Assembly (NCBI GenBank): GCA_965246915.1
Contig: CBDFGB010000020.1
Span: 1-64,000 of the forward strand
DNA length: 64,000 nucleotides
Origin: CAVRQM01 sp965246915
GTDB lineage: Bacteria > Pseudomonadota > Alphaproteobacteria > Acetobacterales > Acetobacteraceae
Direction of reading: 5' to 3'
Of the stretch, positions 16,794-26,295 are shown piece by piece (within the stretch, counting starts at the first letter, position 1; each line of letters starts with the position of its first letter). The notes under the pieces are model-generated. The model ran no database searches. It saw only the letters and a program-made list of their open reading frames with translations, and was not told the DNA's origin. The position numbers were made by a program, and so were the translations under genes.

Positions 16794-19700
16794 TCAGGCC
16801 ACGATCGCCGCCAGTTGCGAGGACACCGCGTGCGCCGCGACCAGATCGGGACTGCCGTCATAGCCCTCGATACGTGAAAGGATCGGCAGCAGCCGCTGGC
16901 GCGCCAGGTGCGGCTCATTGCGCCGCACATCCAACGCAGCGGCCCCGGTCGCGGCGCGCAACGCCAGCATGGTGACGCCCTGCTCCTCGGCGATCGCCTG
17001 TGCCTCGTCGAACAGCGCCAACGCCGCGTCCGCCGCGGCATCATCCATGCCGAGCGCTGCCTCGGCCCGCATCCGCCGCAATTCCGAGCGCCAGAAACTG
17101 AGACCCTTCTGGGCATACTCCGCCTCCGCCGCAGCCAGGAGCGTCGCGGCGCGCTCAGGCTGCCGTGCGGCGATCATCGCCTCGGCGAGCAGGCAGACAT
17201 AGATCGGAAAGTCCTCCATCGTGCCGGTCGCCTGCTGCAGCGCGAACCCCTCCTCGAGGGCGCGGAGGCCAGACGCCGGGTCACCTCGCAGTGCTGTCGC
17301 CCAGCCGTGGAAGATCAGCCCCTTGCCGCGCGCGTCGGCCATGCCGTGCTGGCTTCCCAGGCTCACCATGTCGGCCGCCCGATGCAGCACCGCCTCGTGG
17401 TCACGCCGGAAGACGCGATGCAGCAGTTGCATGTCGCGGGCATGGGCGATGCTGCCGAGGTGATCGATCTCCGCCGCCCACTGCAACGAACGGGCTTCCT
17501 CTCGCATCGCCTGAACCGGCCTGCCCTGCATCCAGAAGACTTGGCACAGCTCGCCATGGGCGCAGACCTTGGCGTCGTGATTGGCATACAGCCGGGCGTG
17601 GTGGCGGCAGTCCTTCTGATCGTAGATCGCCAGACCGGCCGCGACATGCTCGCAGCAGCGGGTGTAGTCGCCGGCGAAATACAGGCTCGCCCACGAGCAA
17701 TGATGCGCCTGCAGCATCAGCTCCGGATCCTTGCGCGCGCGGGCGCGGCTGAGCATCGTGCTCGACCTGTCGCGCTTGTCATGGAAATCGCGGGACTGGA
17801 ACCACCAGCCCCAATAGATCGGGAAATGCGCCGGCGTCTCCGGCAGGCCCTCGCACAGCGCGTTGGCCTCGGCGTAGACCTCGCCCGCCTCGGGCGACCC
17901 TGCGCCCTTCAGCGCCATCAGCGCCGGTCCCAGCAGCGCGAGCATTTCCAGCCGCGCCTCGGCGGCGGCCCGGCTGTCCTTGGCGCGCGGCAGCGAGGCG
18001 ACCGCGCGCCGCAGCAGCCGCGTGGCCTCGGTGAGCGCCGAGCGGGCGAGGCCGCGCCGCGCCGCTTCAAGCCAGAATGGCGCGGCGGCCAGCGCGTCCC
18101 CGCCCTCCGTCAGATGCAGCGCCAGCCGTTCCGGCTGCTCGGCCACCGAGTGGCGCTCGACAGACTGCAAAACAGTCGCGACCCGCAGATGCAGCGCCTG
18201 CTTGCGGTCCCGCACCAGACTCTCGTAGGCGGCGTCGCGCAGCAGGGCATGAGCGAAGGCCAGCACACTGGACGCGCCCTCATTGCCCGCTTCAGATCCC
18301 GCGAACACGCCGGCGCGAATGAGCGTCTCGATGGCGTTGTCGAGATCGGCATTGCTGGTGCCGAACAGCGGCAGGCAAACTGCGGCCAGCGACTCGCGCC
18401 GGCAGACGCGGCCGAACACCGAAGCCGCCTGCGCGATCTCCTTGGCCGGGCCGGTGCGATCGAGCCGCGCCATCAGCGCGGCATGCACCGTGGCCGGCAC
18501 GACGCCGCCGAACTCGGCCTCCTCGTCCTCTGGATCGGCGCTGCGGCGGATCGCCACGGTGCGCAGCAGCTCCTGGGCGAACAGCGGCACGCCTTCGGCG
18601 CGCCGAGCGATGCTGCGCAGCACGCCCGACGGCATCGCGTGACCGTCGAGCATGGCGCTGACCAGCCGCAGCACCTCCAGCTCCGGCAGCGGCCGTAGCG
18701 GCAACACGCTGTGGGTCGCCGGCAAGGTCATCTGCTCGGTGCGCAACTCGTCACGCGCGGTCAGCACGAGCAAGATACGCTGCCCGCCCACCTCGGCGGC
18801 GATCCGGCCGACCAGATCAAGCGAGGTCGGATCCAGCCAGTGCATGTCCTCGACGACCAGCCGCAAGGGCTGGCGCTGCGCGACCGCGGAGGCGGCGGCC
18901 ACCAGGGCGCGCAGAGTGTCCTCGCGTCGCTGCTCCGGGCTTGGCGTCTCGGCCGCCCGCGGGTTCGCGGGGAAATCCAGGCCCAGCAGCTCCGCCACGA
19001 CCGGCAGCGTCGCCTCGGGCAGGCCGAGGGTCGCGAGCCGCCGCAGCCGCGCCGGGCCGCCCGCCGCCCCCCCACCGCCGGTGAGCCGGCGCAACGCGGC
19101 CACCACCGCGCGCAGCGGCGAGTCGGTATCCAACGCGGAGGCGTGGATCTGCACGGTGGCCCCGTCGTCGCCCACGCAACTGTCGAGGAATGCGCGAACC
19201 AACCGCGACTTGCCGATGCCGGCCTTGCCGACGACCAGCACGGCACCGCCCTCGCCCTCACGCGCCCGCGCCCAATGGCCCTTGAGGTCGGCGAGTTCTC
19301 GGTCGCGACCGCAGAGCGGCGCCTGATGCGGCACCGAGGCGACGTCGCCGATCGGCCGCTCGCGCAGGATCCGCCATGCCCGGTGCGGCAGGTTCAGCCC
19401 GCGCAGCTCCTGCGCGCCGAGGTCGGCGGCGACGAACCGGCCGCGCACCCGCGCGTGCGTGGCCTCATCGACGATCAGCTCGCCGGGTCGCGCCAAGGCC
19501 TGCAGCCGGGCGGCTAGATTGGGCGCCGAACCCACCACCGAATGCTTGTCCACTGCGCTGTCGCGATACAGGTCGCCGATCACCACCGGACCGGTCGCGA
19601 TGCCGATGCGAACGCGCAGCCTCTCGCCGTAGGAGGTGGCCAGTTCGCCGACGCTGCCGGCGATCTCCAGCCCGGCGCGAACCGCGCGCTCCGGATCGTT

Positions 19701-20117
19701 CTCGTTGGCCATCGGATAGCAGAAATATCCGAGCACGCCGTCGCCGACGACGCGGGCGATGTAGCCCCCGAAATGGCCGATGTGGATGGCGCACAGCTCG
19801 CGGTAGCGAACGAGCAGGTCGAGCATGTCCTCCGGATCAATGCGCTCCGAAAGCTGCGTGTAGCCCACGAGATCGACAAACATCATGCTCAGCGGTCGCC
19901 GTTCCGCATACGTCTCCTGGGTGATGACCGCGGCCGGCGGCGGCTCACCGGCCTGCGCGGCCGCTGCCCGGTAGAACCGTTTGCGCTCGCCGATCGTGAG
20001 CCCGAGTTCCCGTAGATCGTCGTCGGTAAGTTCCGGCAGGAGGTCGCGCGTGATGCCGTGGGCGCGGAACGCCGCGGCCCGCCCTTCCAATCCGATCGAT
20101 TTGAGCCAGTCCTCCAG
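16794..20117 (-). CDS. Adenylate/guanylate cyclase with SAM-like, AAA ATPase and TPR regions
   Basis: Multidomain signal protein of about 1,100 residues. Counting from the in-frame TTG at 20090: a SAM-like helical domain (residues 1-45, LTDDDLRELGL), a class III cyclase domain (about 62-200, metal Asp in FVDLVGYT and VGDGVLG, and NLAARLQ), an AAA/NACHT-like ATPase (Walker A GKAGIGKS at 288-295, Walker B-like LVVEDMHWLDP) and a long TPR-like helical half. It probably makes cyclic nucleotide in response to a bound signal. The start is unclear: TTG 20090 would cut the SAM domain (DWLKSIGL lies upstream), and only CTG codons precede; CTG 20117 is used. Directly upstream of the YcaO set on the same strand. 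Confidence 0.82.
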   Translation of the reverse strand: MEDWLKSIGLEGRAAAFRAHGITRDLLPELTDDDLRELGLTIGERKRFYRAAAAQAGEPPPAAVITQETYAERRPLSMMFVDLVGYTQLSERIDPEDMLDLLVRYRELCAIHIGHFGGYIARVVGDGVLGYFCYPMANENDPERAVRAGLEIAGSVGELATSYGERLRVRIGIATGPVVIGDLYRDSAVDKHSVVGSAPNLAARLQALARPGELIVDEATHARVRGRFVAADLGAQELRGLNLPHRAWRILRERPIGDVASVPHQAPLCGRDRELADLKGHWARAREGEGGAVLVVGKAGIGKSRLVRAFLDSCVGDDGATVQIHASALDTDSPLRAVVAALRRLTGGGGAAGGPARLRRLATLGLPEATLPVVAELLGLDFPANPRAAETPSPEQRREDTLRALVAAASAVAQRQPLRLVVEDMHWLDPTSLDLVGRIAAEVGGQRILLVLTARDELRTEQMTLPATHSVLPLRPLPELEVLRLVSAMLDGHAMPSGVLRSIARRAEGVPLFAQELLRTVAIRRSADPEDEEAEFGGVVPATVHAALMARLDRTGPAKEIAQAASVFGRVCRRESLAAVCLPLFGTSNADLDNAIETLIRAGVFAGSEAGNEGASSVLAFAHALLRDAAYESLVRDRKQALHLRVATVLQSVERHSVAEQPERLALHLTEGGDALAAAPFWLEAARRGLARSALTEATRLLRRAVASLPRAKDSRAAAEARLEMLALLGPALMALKGAGSPEAGEVYAEANALCEGLPETPAHFPIYWGWWFQSRDFHDKRDRSSTMLSRARARKDPELMLQAHHCSWASLYFAGDYTRCCEHVAAGLAIYDQKDCRHHARLYANHDAKVCAHGELCQVFWMQGRPVQAMREEARSLQWAAEIDHLGSIAHARDMQLLHRVFRRDHEAVLHRAADMVSLGSQHGMADARGKGLIFHGWATALRGDPASGLRALEEGFALQQATGTMEDFPIYVCLLAEAMIAARQPERAATLLAAAEAEYAQKGLSFWRSELRRMRAEAALGMDDAAADAALALFDEAQAIAEEQGVTMLALRAATGAAALDVRRNEPHLARQRLLPILSRIEGYDGSPDLVAAHAVSSQLAAIVA

Positions 20118-20285
20118 CGCCGTGGTCCTCGTCCGATGAGGCAGGCCGTCGGCACCGATGTTTCTGGCAAATACAGTGGTGACACAAGCAGGCAGCCCGG
20201 ATCAAAACGAACGACCGGCCACAACACAATGTGTATCGTAATGACCGAGCGACCCGTTACTTGCCGAAGACGGGTCGCCACCGCT

Positions 20286-21467
20286 TCAGAACAGGCAGAG
20301 TTGTGCCTCGGCCATACCTGGGCGTGGTCCGGTAGTGGGCGGCCGGAATTGGGAGCAGTCGAGCTCCATCCGATTCTCCAACCCCCATTGCCGTGCCGCC
20401 CGCGCGAAACGGCGGGCCAACAGGTCGGCATAGGCCCCTGTCCCGGAAAAGCGTTGGCCGAACCGGCTGTCGGACAGCGCCCCCGCGCGGGTCTGGCGGA
20501 TCAGCTCCAGCACGTGTTTCGCACGGTCGGGGACGTGCTGCTCCAGCCAATCGGAGAAGATCTGTCGCAACTCGTGCGGCAGCCGCAGCAGGACGTAGCC
20601 GGCCGTGCCCGCCCCGGCTCGGGCCGAAGCCTCGAGAATCTTCTCCAGTTCGGCGTCGTTCAGGCCAGGGATCATCGGCGCGGCCAGCACCCCGGTCGGC
20701 ACGCCGGCCGCCGTCAGTTCGGCCACGGCCTGCAGCCGCCGCGCCGGCGCGCTGGCCCGTGGCTCCATTCGGCGCGCCAAGGCCGGGTCGAGCGTGGTGA
20801 CCGACAGCCAGACCCGCACCAGGTTGCGCCCGGCCATGCGACGCAGGATGTCGACGTCGCGCAGCACGCCCGCCGATTTCGTCACGATGCTGCAGGGATG
20901 GCCGGTCCGCTCCAGCACGCCCAGGACCGCGCGGGTCAGCTGCATCGTCCGCTCGATCGGCTGGTAGGGATCGGTGTTCGAGCCGAGCGCCAAGGGCCGC
21001 GCGACGTAGCCGGGCTTTCGCAGCTCCCGCTCCAGCAGTTCGGCGGCGTCTGGCTTGTATAGCAGTTTCGTCTCGAAGTCGGTACCGGGCGAGTAGCCGA
21101 GATAGGCGTGGGTCGGGCGGGCGTAGCAATAAACGCAACCATGCTCGCAGCCGCGATAGGGATTGACCGCGCGGTCGAAGCCGATATCGGGGCTGTCGTT
21201 CCAGCTGATGATGGTGCGCGTGGAATCGCGGATCACCGTGGTCGGCAATGGCGGCAGTTCCGCGAGCTCGGCCGCCGTCAGCGCCCAGCCGTCGTCGAAT
21301 GGGGCGACAGCTCGCCGATCGTAGCGGCTGGCCGGGTTGATCGTCGCGCCACGGCCCTTTCGCACGCGGCTGCGGCGTGGCTCGTCGCTGATCGGCGGTG
21401 GTTCGGGGATATCGAACGCGGCAACTTCAGCCGGGTCGATCTCCCGCCGCAGTTCGGTCGCGTCCAT
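20286..21467 (-). CDS. PA0069-family radical SAM protein
   Basis: 393-residue radical SAM enzyme. NPYRGCEHGCVYCYARPTH (about residues 83-101) has the CxxxCxxC cluster motif with the Y after each Cys typical of this family, and ALGSNTDPYQPIE and SIVTKSAGVLRD follow as in the SplB-related PA0069/Rv2578c group. Function unknown in the family. ATG 21467 is chosen: a GGAGGGGG tract lies about 9-16 bases upstream; earlier in-frame ATGs lack family similarity. It is divergent from the glycosyltransferase pair and not the arsenosugar radical SAM enzyme (ArsS). Confidence 0.87.
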   Translation of the reverse strand: MDATELRREIDPAEVAAFDIPEPPPISDEPRRSRVRKGRGATINPASRYDRRAVAPFDDGWALTAAELAELPPLPTTVIRDSTRTIISWNDSPDIGFDRAVNPYRGCEHGCVYCYARPTHAYLGYSPGTDFETKLLYKPDAAELLERELRKPGYVARPLALGSNTDPYQPIERTMQLTRAVLGVLERTGHPCSIVTKSAGVLRDVDILRRMAGRNLVRVWLSVTTLDPALARRMEPRASAPARRLQAVAELTAAGVPTGVLAAPMIPGLNDAELEKILEASARAGAGTAGYVLLRLPHELRQIFSDWLEQHVPDRAKHVLELIRQTRAGALSDSRFGQRFSGTGAYADLLARRFARAARQWGLENRMELDCSQFRPPTTGPRPGMAEAQLCLF

Positions 21468-21581
21468 GCCTATGTTCCCCCTCCGTTCAGGGGTCACTCT
21501 CCGGCAGGCGTCAACCGGCGTCAAGAACATTAAAAGAACGAGCGGGGGCAAGCCGATATCTTGTCCACTCGCGGGAGGCTG

Positions 21582-22253
21582 GTGATCCGGGAAGTGCTCA
21601 CGTGCGTCATCCCCACGCTGAACGCGGCGGCCCACCTCCAGCGCACGTTGTCCAGCCTCGACGGCACGGCGGACGAAGTGGTCGTGGCCGACGGCGGCTC
21701 GCGCGACGCGACGGTGGCGATCGCGCGCGGCCACGGCGCGGTCGTGATCGAAGCGCCGCGCGGTCGAGGTCCGCAAGTGTCCGCCGGTATCGCGGCTTCG
21801 CGTGGCGCGTGGCTGCTGCTGCTGCATGCTGACACGCGCCTTTCCACAGGCTGGCGCGCCGCCGCGAGCAGCTTGATGGCAGACGGCGGCGACCGCGCCG
21901 GGTATGGCCGGTTCCGCCTCGACTCCGACGACCCGGCAGCGCGCCGGCTGGAGCGGCTGGTCGGCTGGCGCTGCCGGACGTTCGCTTTGCCATACGGTGA
22001 TCAGGGACTTCTCATCTCGCGCAAGCTACTGGACGACGTCGGCGGCGTCCGGCCTCTAGCGCTCATGGAAGACGTGGATCTCGTGCGACGGCTCGGACGC
22101 ATGCGACTGACAGCGCTCGACGCCGATGCCGTCACGTCGGCGGAGAAGTGGCGGCGCGAGGGCTATCTGGCCCGGTCCGCACGCAATTTGTTCTGCCTCT
22201 CGCTCTACTTCGCGGGCGTGCCGCCGGCGGCGATCAGCAGGATTTACGGATGA
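21582..22253 (+). CDS. Glycosyltransferase family 2, TIGR04283-like (arsenosugar type)
   Basis: About 223 residues, GT-A fold. CVIPTLNAAAHL at the N-terminus, VVADGGSRDATV (the donor-binding Asp), LLLHADTRLS (DxD-like metal site) and MEDVDLVRRL are the motifs of TIGR04283, a family linked to arsenosugar biosynthesis by gene neighbourhood. GTG 21582 follows GGAGG but closely (3 bases); GTG 21594 and TTG 21561 are alternatives. The stop overlaps the next gene start as ATGA. In known clusters these two genes stand together with an ArsS radical SAM gene, which is not visible here. Confidence 0.82.
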   Translation: MIREVLTCVIPTLNAAAHLQRTLSSLDGTADEVVVADGGSRDATVAIARGHGAVVIEAPRGRGPQVSAGIAASRGAWLLLLHADTRLSTGWRAAASSLMADGGDRAGYGRFRLDSDDPAARRLERLVGWRCRTFALPYGDQGLLISRKLLDDVGGVRPLALMEDVDLVRRLGRMRLTALDADAVTSAEKWRREGYLARSARNLFCLSLYFAGVPPAAISRIYG

Positions 22254-22822
22254 GGGGCGATATCGTCGTGATCTTCGCCCGCGCGCCGCGCCTGGGCACG
22301 GTCAAGCGCCGCCTCGCAGCCGAGATCGGCGAACATGCCGCGCTGCGTTTCCATCGACGGATGCTGACGCGCACGGTAGGCCTGGTCATGCGGGACCGCC
22401 GGCACGCGTGGGTGCTCGCGACAACACCGCGCGGCGCACGGATCCCCGGGCTGAGGCCGGAGCGGCAATCGAGTGGCGATCTCGGCGCACGCATGGCGGC
22501 CGCCTTCGCCCGCCGGCCGCGGCAAAGGACGGTGCTGATCGGCTGTGACATCCCGGGCCTGTCGGGCGACGACCTGGCCGCCGCGTTCCGCGCGCTGGGG
22601 CGGGCCGACGCAGTGTTCGGACCGGCACTCGACGGGGGCTATTGGTTGGTCGGGATTGGGCCTCGGCGTCCGGCGCACCCGTTCCGCCGTGTCCGGTGGT
22701 CGAGCGAACACGCGCTGGCCGATACGCTGCGCAATTTCGCCCACCGAAAGGTCGAGATGCTGCGAACGCTGCGTGATGTCGACGATGCGGCGGACCTCGC
22801 CGCACTCGGCCTGCTAGCGTGA
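22250..22822 (+). CDS. TIGR04282/DUF2064 glycosyltransferase-like protein
   Basis: 190 residues. The N-terminus IVVIFARAPRLGTVKRRLA is the nucleotide-binding start of this family (related to CofC-type guanylyltransferases), followed by VLIGCDIPGLSGDDLAAAF and VFGPALDGGYWLVG, all characteristic of TIGR04282. It is the usual partner of TIGR04283. ATG 22250 overlaps the upstream stop (ATGA). Its 3' end overlaps moaB, which is convergent, by nine bases. Confidence 0.82.
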   Translation: MRGDIVVIFARAPRLGTVKRRLAAEIGEHAALRFHRRMLTRTVGLVMRDRRHAWVLATTPRGARIPGLRPERQSSGDLGARMAAAFARRPRQRTVLIGCDIPGLSGDDLAAAFRALGRADAVFGPALDGGYWLVGIGPRRPAHPFRRVRWSSEHALADTLRNFAHRKVEMLRTLRDVDDAADLAALGLLA

Positions 22823-23353
22823 CAAGTGTTCCTGCAAGCGCGGCATCAATTCGACCAGATTGCAGGGCCGGTGCCGCGCGTCGAGCTGCCATACCAGGAT
22901 GTCGTCCCAGGCGTCTCGCACCGCGCCGGTGCTGCCCGGTAGGGCAAACAGGTAGGTGCCGCCGGCCACGCCGGCCAGGGCGCGGGACTGCATTGTGGAC
23001 GTGCCGATCTTCTGGAAGCTGAGCATCCGGAACAGCTCGCCAAAGCCCTCGATGCGCTTCTCCAGCACGCGGTCGAACGCCTCCGGCGTCACGTCGCGCC
23101 CGGTGATCCCGGTGCCTCCGGTGGTGATGACAGCATCGACCGCCGGGTCGGCGATCCAACTCCGCAGGACCGCCTCGATCGCCGCCGCGTCGTCGCGCAC
23201 GATGCGGCGCGCCGCGACGCGATGGCCGGCCTGAATGATGCGATCGAACAGCACGTCGCCGGATGTGTCGTCCGCCGCGGTGCGCGTGTCGGAGACCGTC
23301 AGCACGGCGATCGATACGGCGACGAACGCCCGCGTCTCGTCGATGCGCGCCAT
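22814..23353 (-). CDS. moaB: Molybdenum cofactor biosynthesis protein B
   Basis: 179-residue MoaB/MogA-family protein that binds molybdopterin and, in this family, acts in adenylation before metal insertion. VLTVSDTRTAADDTSG near the N-terminus, ITTGGTGITGRDVTPEAF (about residues 77-94) and YLFALPGSTGAVRDAW are the family motifs. ATG 23353 shares one base with the stop of the lytic transglycosylase gene (TGATG), so it is co-translated with a functionally unrelated gene. Two further molybdenum-related genes lie far away at 59005-59674. Confidence 0.92.
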   Translation of the reverse strand: MARIDETRAFVAVSIAVLTVSDTRTAADDTSGDVLFDRIIQAGHRVAARRIVRDDAAAIEAVLRSWIADPAVDAVITTGGTGITGRDVTPEAFDRVLEKRIEGFGELFRMLSFQKIGTSTMQSRALAGVAGGTYLFALPGSTGAVRDAWDDILVWQLDARHRPCNLVELMPRLQEHLSR

Positions 23354-25284
23354 CAGTGGATCACCCGCGCGAGCCGTTCGCCGGCGGGCTCGCCGACCGC
23401 CCGATAGCGGGGCCAAACGCCGTGCGCGAGATCGTCAAGCGTGGGCGTCGGCAGATGCAGCCGGTCGGCGAAGATCCATGTGTAGGACAGGACGCGTGGC
23501 ACGAACGCACGCGTTTCGTCGGACGGGATCGCCTCGATGAACAGGAACGGGTCGTCCAGGTCGTGAATGGTCGCCGCCCATTTCTGGAGATTGCCCGGCC
23601 CTGCGTTGTAGCCGACCAGCAGGCGGATCAGGTCCCCCGCAACCGCCGCGTGACCTGACAGGTACGAGACGTAGCGCTGACCGAGGTCGAGATTCACCGC
23701 AGGATCGTGCAATTGCCGCGAGAACCGTGCGGTTCGTCCGTCTTGGCCCGGCGCGTTGCCGGCCGTGATGAAGCTCGCCGTCTCTGGCCGAATTTGCAGA
23801 ATACCCCGCGCGCCGGCCGAGCTGACCATCGTCGTGTCGAAATTCGATTCCGTCCGGGCGAGCGCATAGACCAGCGCGGGGTCGACACGATATCCGCCAT
23901 CCGGGCGCAGCCGGGGGATCCGGAACCGAGTCGCCTCGCGCGGCCGGCCGTCCGACGCCTGCACGTAGTCGGCGAGTTGCGAGGCCAGTTCCGGCAAGCC
24001 CGCCCGTTCCGCGACAAGCATGACGGCGCGGGCCAGCGGAGCGCTGTCGCGCATTCGCGGCCACAGCAGCCGAAATTCGGCCTCCGCCCGACGTCGCTGG
24101 CCGACCTGCAGCAATGCGAAGGCGCGCAGGCCCGGGCCGGTGGCGGCGATCGCCTCGACATCGGCCTCGCCCAGGGTCTCCCGCCCTCCCCGGTCGCGCT
24201 CGCCCGGTGCCGCGCCGGACGCGAGGCCCAACATCCGCCGCGCGATCTGACCGTGGAACGTGTAGGCCTCGACCGAGGCACGGCCGAGCCAGGGCGCATG
24301 ATTGGCGGAATCACCGATCGCCAGATGCGCCCGCGCCGCCCAGAACGCAGAGGCCGCGCGCAGCGACGACGTACCGAGCGGCGCTCGCCACGCCCGCTCG
24401 AACAGCGCGCGGGCAGTCTCCGGGCGGCCAAGTCGCCAGGCCGCGAGGCCGCCGACATAGCCGCCGAGCGAATGGGTTCGACAGCCCTCGGCGGGCGGTC
24501 GGCCACAGGCACGCGCGGCGGCGGCGCCAAGCACGAGCGCCTCTTCGTCATGGCCGAGGGTGAACAGGATTCGCGCCGCCTCCCCCTGCAAGATGGAGGC
24601 ATAGCTGGGCGAGAGGCCGTCGGTTCGCGCCAACAGACGGGTCACGCCCGCGGCACCCCGGCGACGAGCCGTCTCCGCGACGTCGCGGTCGAGCGCCGGG
24701 TAGCGGGTGACGGAGATGCTGGGCGGCTCCGTCTCCTCGGGGACCGGCGGCGGGCTCGCCGCCTCGACCGGCGGGGCAGTGGGTAGCTCCTCGCGCGCCG
24801 GCGGCTTGGGTGCGCGGACGCCCTGCGGCAGACGGACTAGCAGCAGCGCGTGGATGTCGCCGGCATCGGGGAGGTCTGCATGCCGATCCAGCCATGCCCG
24901 CAACTCGTCGGCCTGCGGACGCGTGAATCGGCCGAGATAGCGGTCGGCGAGGATGTGCCCGACCATTGCTGCGCCAAGCAGCGTCGTCATGTCGAGTTGC
25001 GCACTCTCCCGCTCGGCGGCCTGGATCGCGCCCCGCGCCTGCAGCTCGAAGGCCCGTCGGACGCGTGTCGCCTCGCTTGGTTCCAGAGGTTCCGGCAGCG
25101 GCACGCCGCCAGCCGAGTTAGGCCCGACGGCGATACGCGGGATAGCCATCGCGCGGTCATTGGATTGTCCGAAGGACAAGTATTGCCCCACCGCTGGATG
25201 CGCGGCCGCCGCCAGGAAAGCGGCACTGGCGACGAAAGCGGTCGCCGCAGGAGAACGGTGGGTGATTTGGCCGGCTTGGCGCAT
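23353..25284 (-). CDS. Soluble lytic murein transglycosylase
   Basis: 643-residue periplasmic peptidoglycan-cleaving enzyme. A signal peptide (residues 1-33, ending AVGQ) leads into a long helical, TPR-like U-shaped region, and the C-terminal SLT domain has the catalytic Glu 479 in YALARTESNFD, then AGARGILQIRPETA and LLVGYNAGPGN, as in Slt70. It cuts between MurNAc and GlcNAc with 1,6-anhydro product formation. A proline/glutamate-rich linker lies around residues 160-185. Start at ATG 25284. Confidence 0.9.
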   Translation of the reverse strand: MRQAGQITHRSPAATAFVASAAFLAAAAHPAVGQYLSFGQSNDRAMAIPRIAVGPNSAGGVPLPEPLEPSEATRVRRAFELQARGAIQAAERESAQLDMTTLLGAAMVGHILADRYLGRFTRPQADELRAWLDRHADLPDAGDIHALLLVRLPQGVRAPKPPAREELPTAPPVEAASPPPVPEETEPPSISVTRYPALDRDVAETARRRGAAGVTRLLARTDGLSPSYASILQGEAARILFTLGHDEEALVLGAAAARACGRPPAEGCRTHSLGGYVGGLAAWRLGRPETARALFERAWRAPLGTSSLRAASAFWAARAHLAIGDSANHAPWLGRASVEAYTFHGQIARRMLGLASGAAPGERDRGGRETLGEADVEAIAATGPGLRAFALLQVGQRRRAEAEFRLLWPRMRDSAPLARAVMLVAERAGLPELASQLADYVQASDGRPREATRFRIPRLRPDGGYRVDPALVYALARTESNFDTTMVSSAGARGILQIRPETASFITAGNAPGQDGRTARFSRQLHDPAVNLDLGQRYVSYLSGHAAVAGDLIRLLVGYNAGPGNLQKWAATIHDLDDPFLFIEAIPSDETRAFVPRVLSYTWIFADRLHLPTPTLDDLAHGVWPRYRAVGEPAGERLARVIH

Positions 25285-25396
25285 GGCGCGCCGTCGCTAC
25301 ACACGCTCCCGATGAGACTCAAGCGGGCAAGACAAGACGAGTCTCATGCCTGTAGACGGACGAGATGTGAACAACGCGTTACGCGGCGTCGCGTAT

Positions 25397-26173
25397 TCAC
25401 GAACCTGTTACTTCATCCATCCTGCGGCGCAACAATCGAACGTCGGACCAGGCCTGTGCTTTCTGCTGAGGCTGCTTCAGAAGCACCGCCGGATTGACGG
25501 TCGCGAGCACCGGAACGATCAGATCCGGCTCCGCCAGACGTGCCTCGCCCCAGCGTCCGCGTCTTGCTGACGGCCCGATCAGCGCCTTGGCCGGAAGGCT
25601 GCCCAGCGCCAGCACAAGGCGCGGCCGCACCAGCCGCGCCAGCTCGCGCAAGAACGGCAGGCAGGCCGCGATCTCCGTTTCCGATGGCGCGCGCCCGCCG
25701 GGCGGCCGCCAGGGCGCGAGATAAGCCCATATGGTCTCGGCCGGATCGACACCGATGCTGCCGAGCATCCGCCGGACCAACCGCCCCTCCGGGCCGACGA
25801 AGGGGCGACCGGACCGGTCCTCTTCCTCCCCGGGAGCCTCGCCGATGATCAGAAGGCTGCCGGGACGGAGGCGATCCGCGCCTTCGGGCCGCACGAGATG
25901 CGTCGCGGTGGCCGCCAGCCCCGCGCCCTCGAAGACCTCGAGGGCCGATGACCAAGCCGCCAATGTCGCGAACGGACCGACGGAAGGCGGTTCGACCGCC
26001 GCGCGGCGGCGAAGTCGCGCGCCTTCGTCCACTGATACCCGGCCGGACGCCGGGTCCGGCTCGTCCGACCGAGCCGGCGACCCCGGATCGCGAAGACGCC
26101 GCAGCGGCGCCACGTCGAGCGCCTCGTCGGCGCCCCACTCGACCTGCAGCGTGAGAGCTCGTCGTGCGTCCAT
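25397..26173 (-). CDS. Uracil-DNA glycosylase, family 4/5-like
   Basis: 258 residues. LLIIGEAPGEEEDRSGRPFVGPEG is split over about residues 109-132 and is the active-site motif of thermophile-type UDGs; APWRPPGGRAPS and VLATVNPAVLL are the later conserved parts. It should remove uracil from DNA. Most members bind a 4Fe-4S cluster through four cysteines; here the early one (FEGC in the family) is Ala in FEGAGL, and the one before RPPG is Trp, leaving one Cys (AACLPFL) of the set. It therefore probably lacks the cluster. ATG 26173 begins the usual MDARRALTLQVEWGADEAL N-terminus; a longer frame has no match. Confidence 0.8.
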   Translation of the reverse strand: MDARRALTLQVEWGADEALDVAPLRRLRDPGSPARSDEPDPASGRVSVDEGARLRRRAAVEPPSVGPFATLAAWSSALEVFEGAGLAATATHLVRPEGADRLRPGSLLIIGEAPGEEEDRSGRPFVGPEGRLVRRMLGSIGVDPAETIWAYLAPWRPPGGRAPSETEIAACLPFLRELARLVRPRLVLALGSLPAKALIGPSARRGRWGEARLAEPDLIVPVLATVNPAVLLKQPQQKAQAWSDVRLLRRRMDEVTGS

Positions 26174-26295
26174 GACGCGAGCATCGGGGCCAGCCGCGTC
26201 GATCACAACCGGAAGCCGATCACAACCGGCATCGGTCGTCGGGTGCGCGAGGCCTGGCATGGCGCGGCCTATCGCCCGCTGATAGGCTGAGTTAC

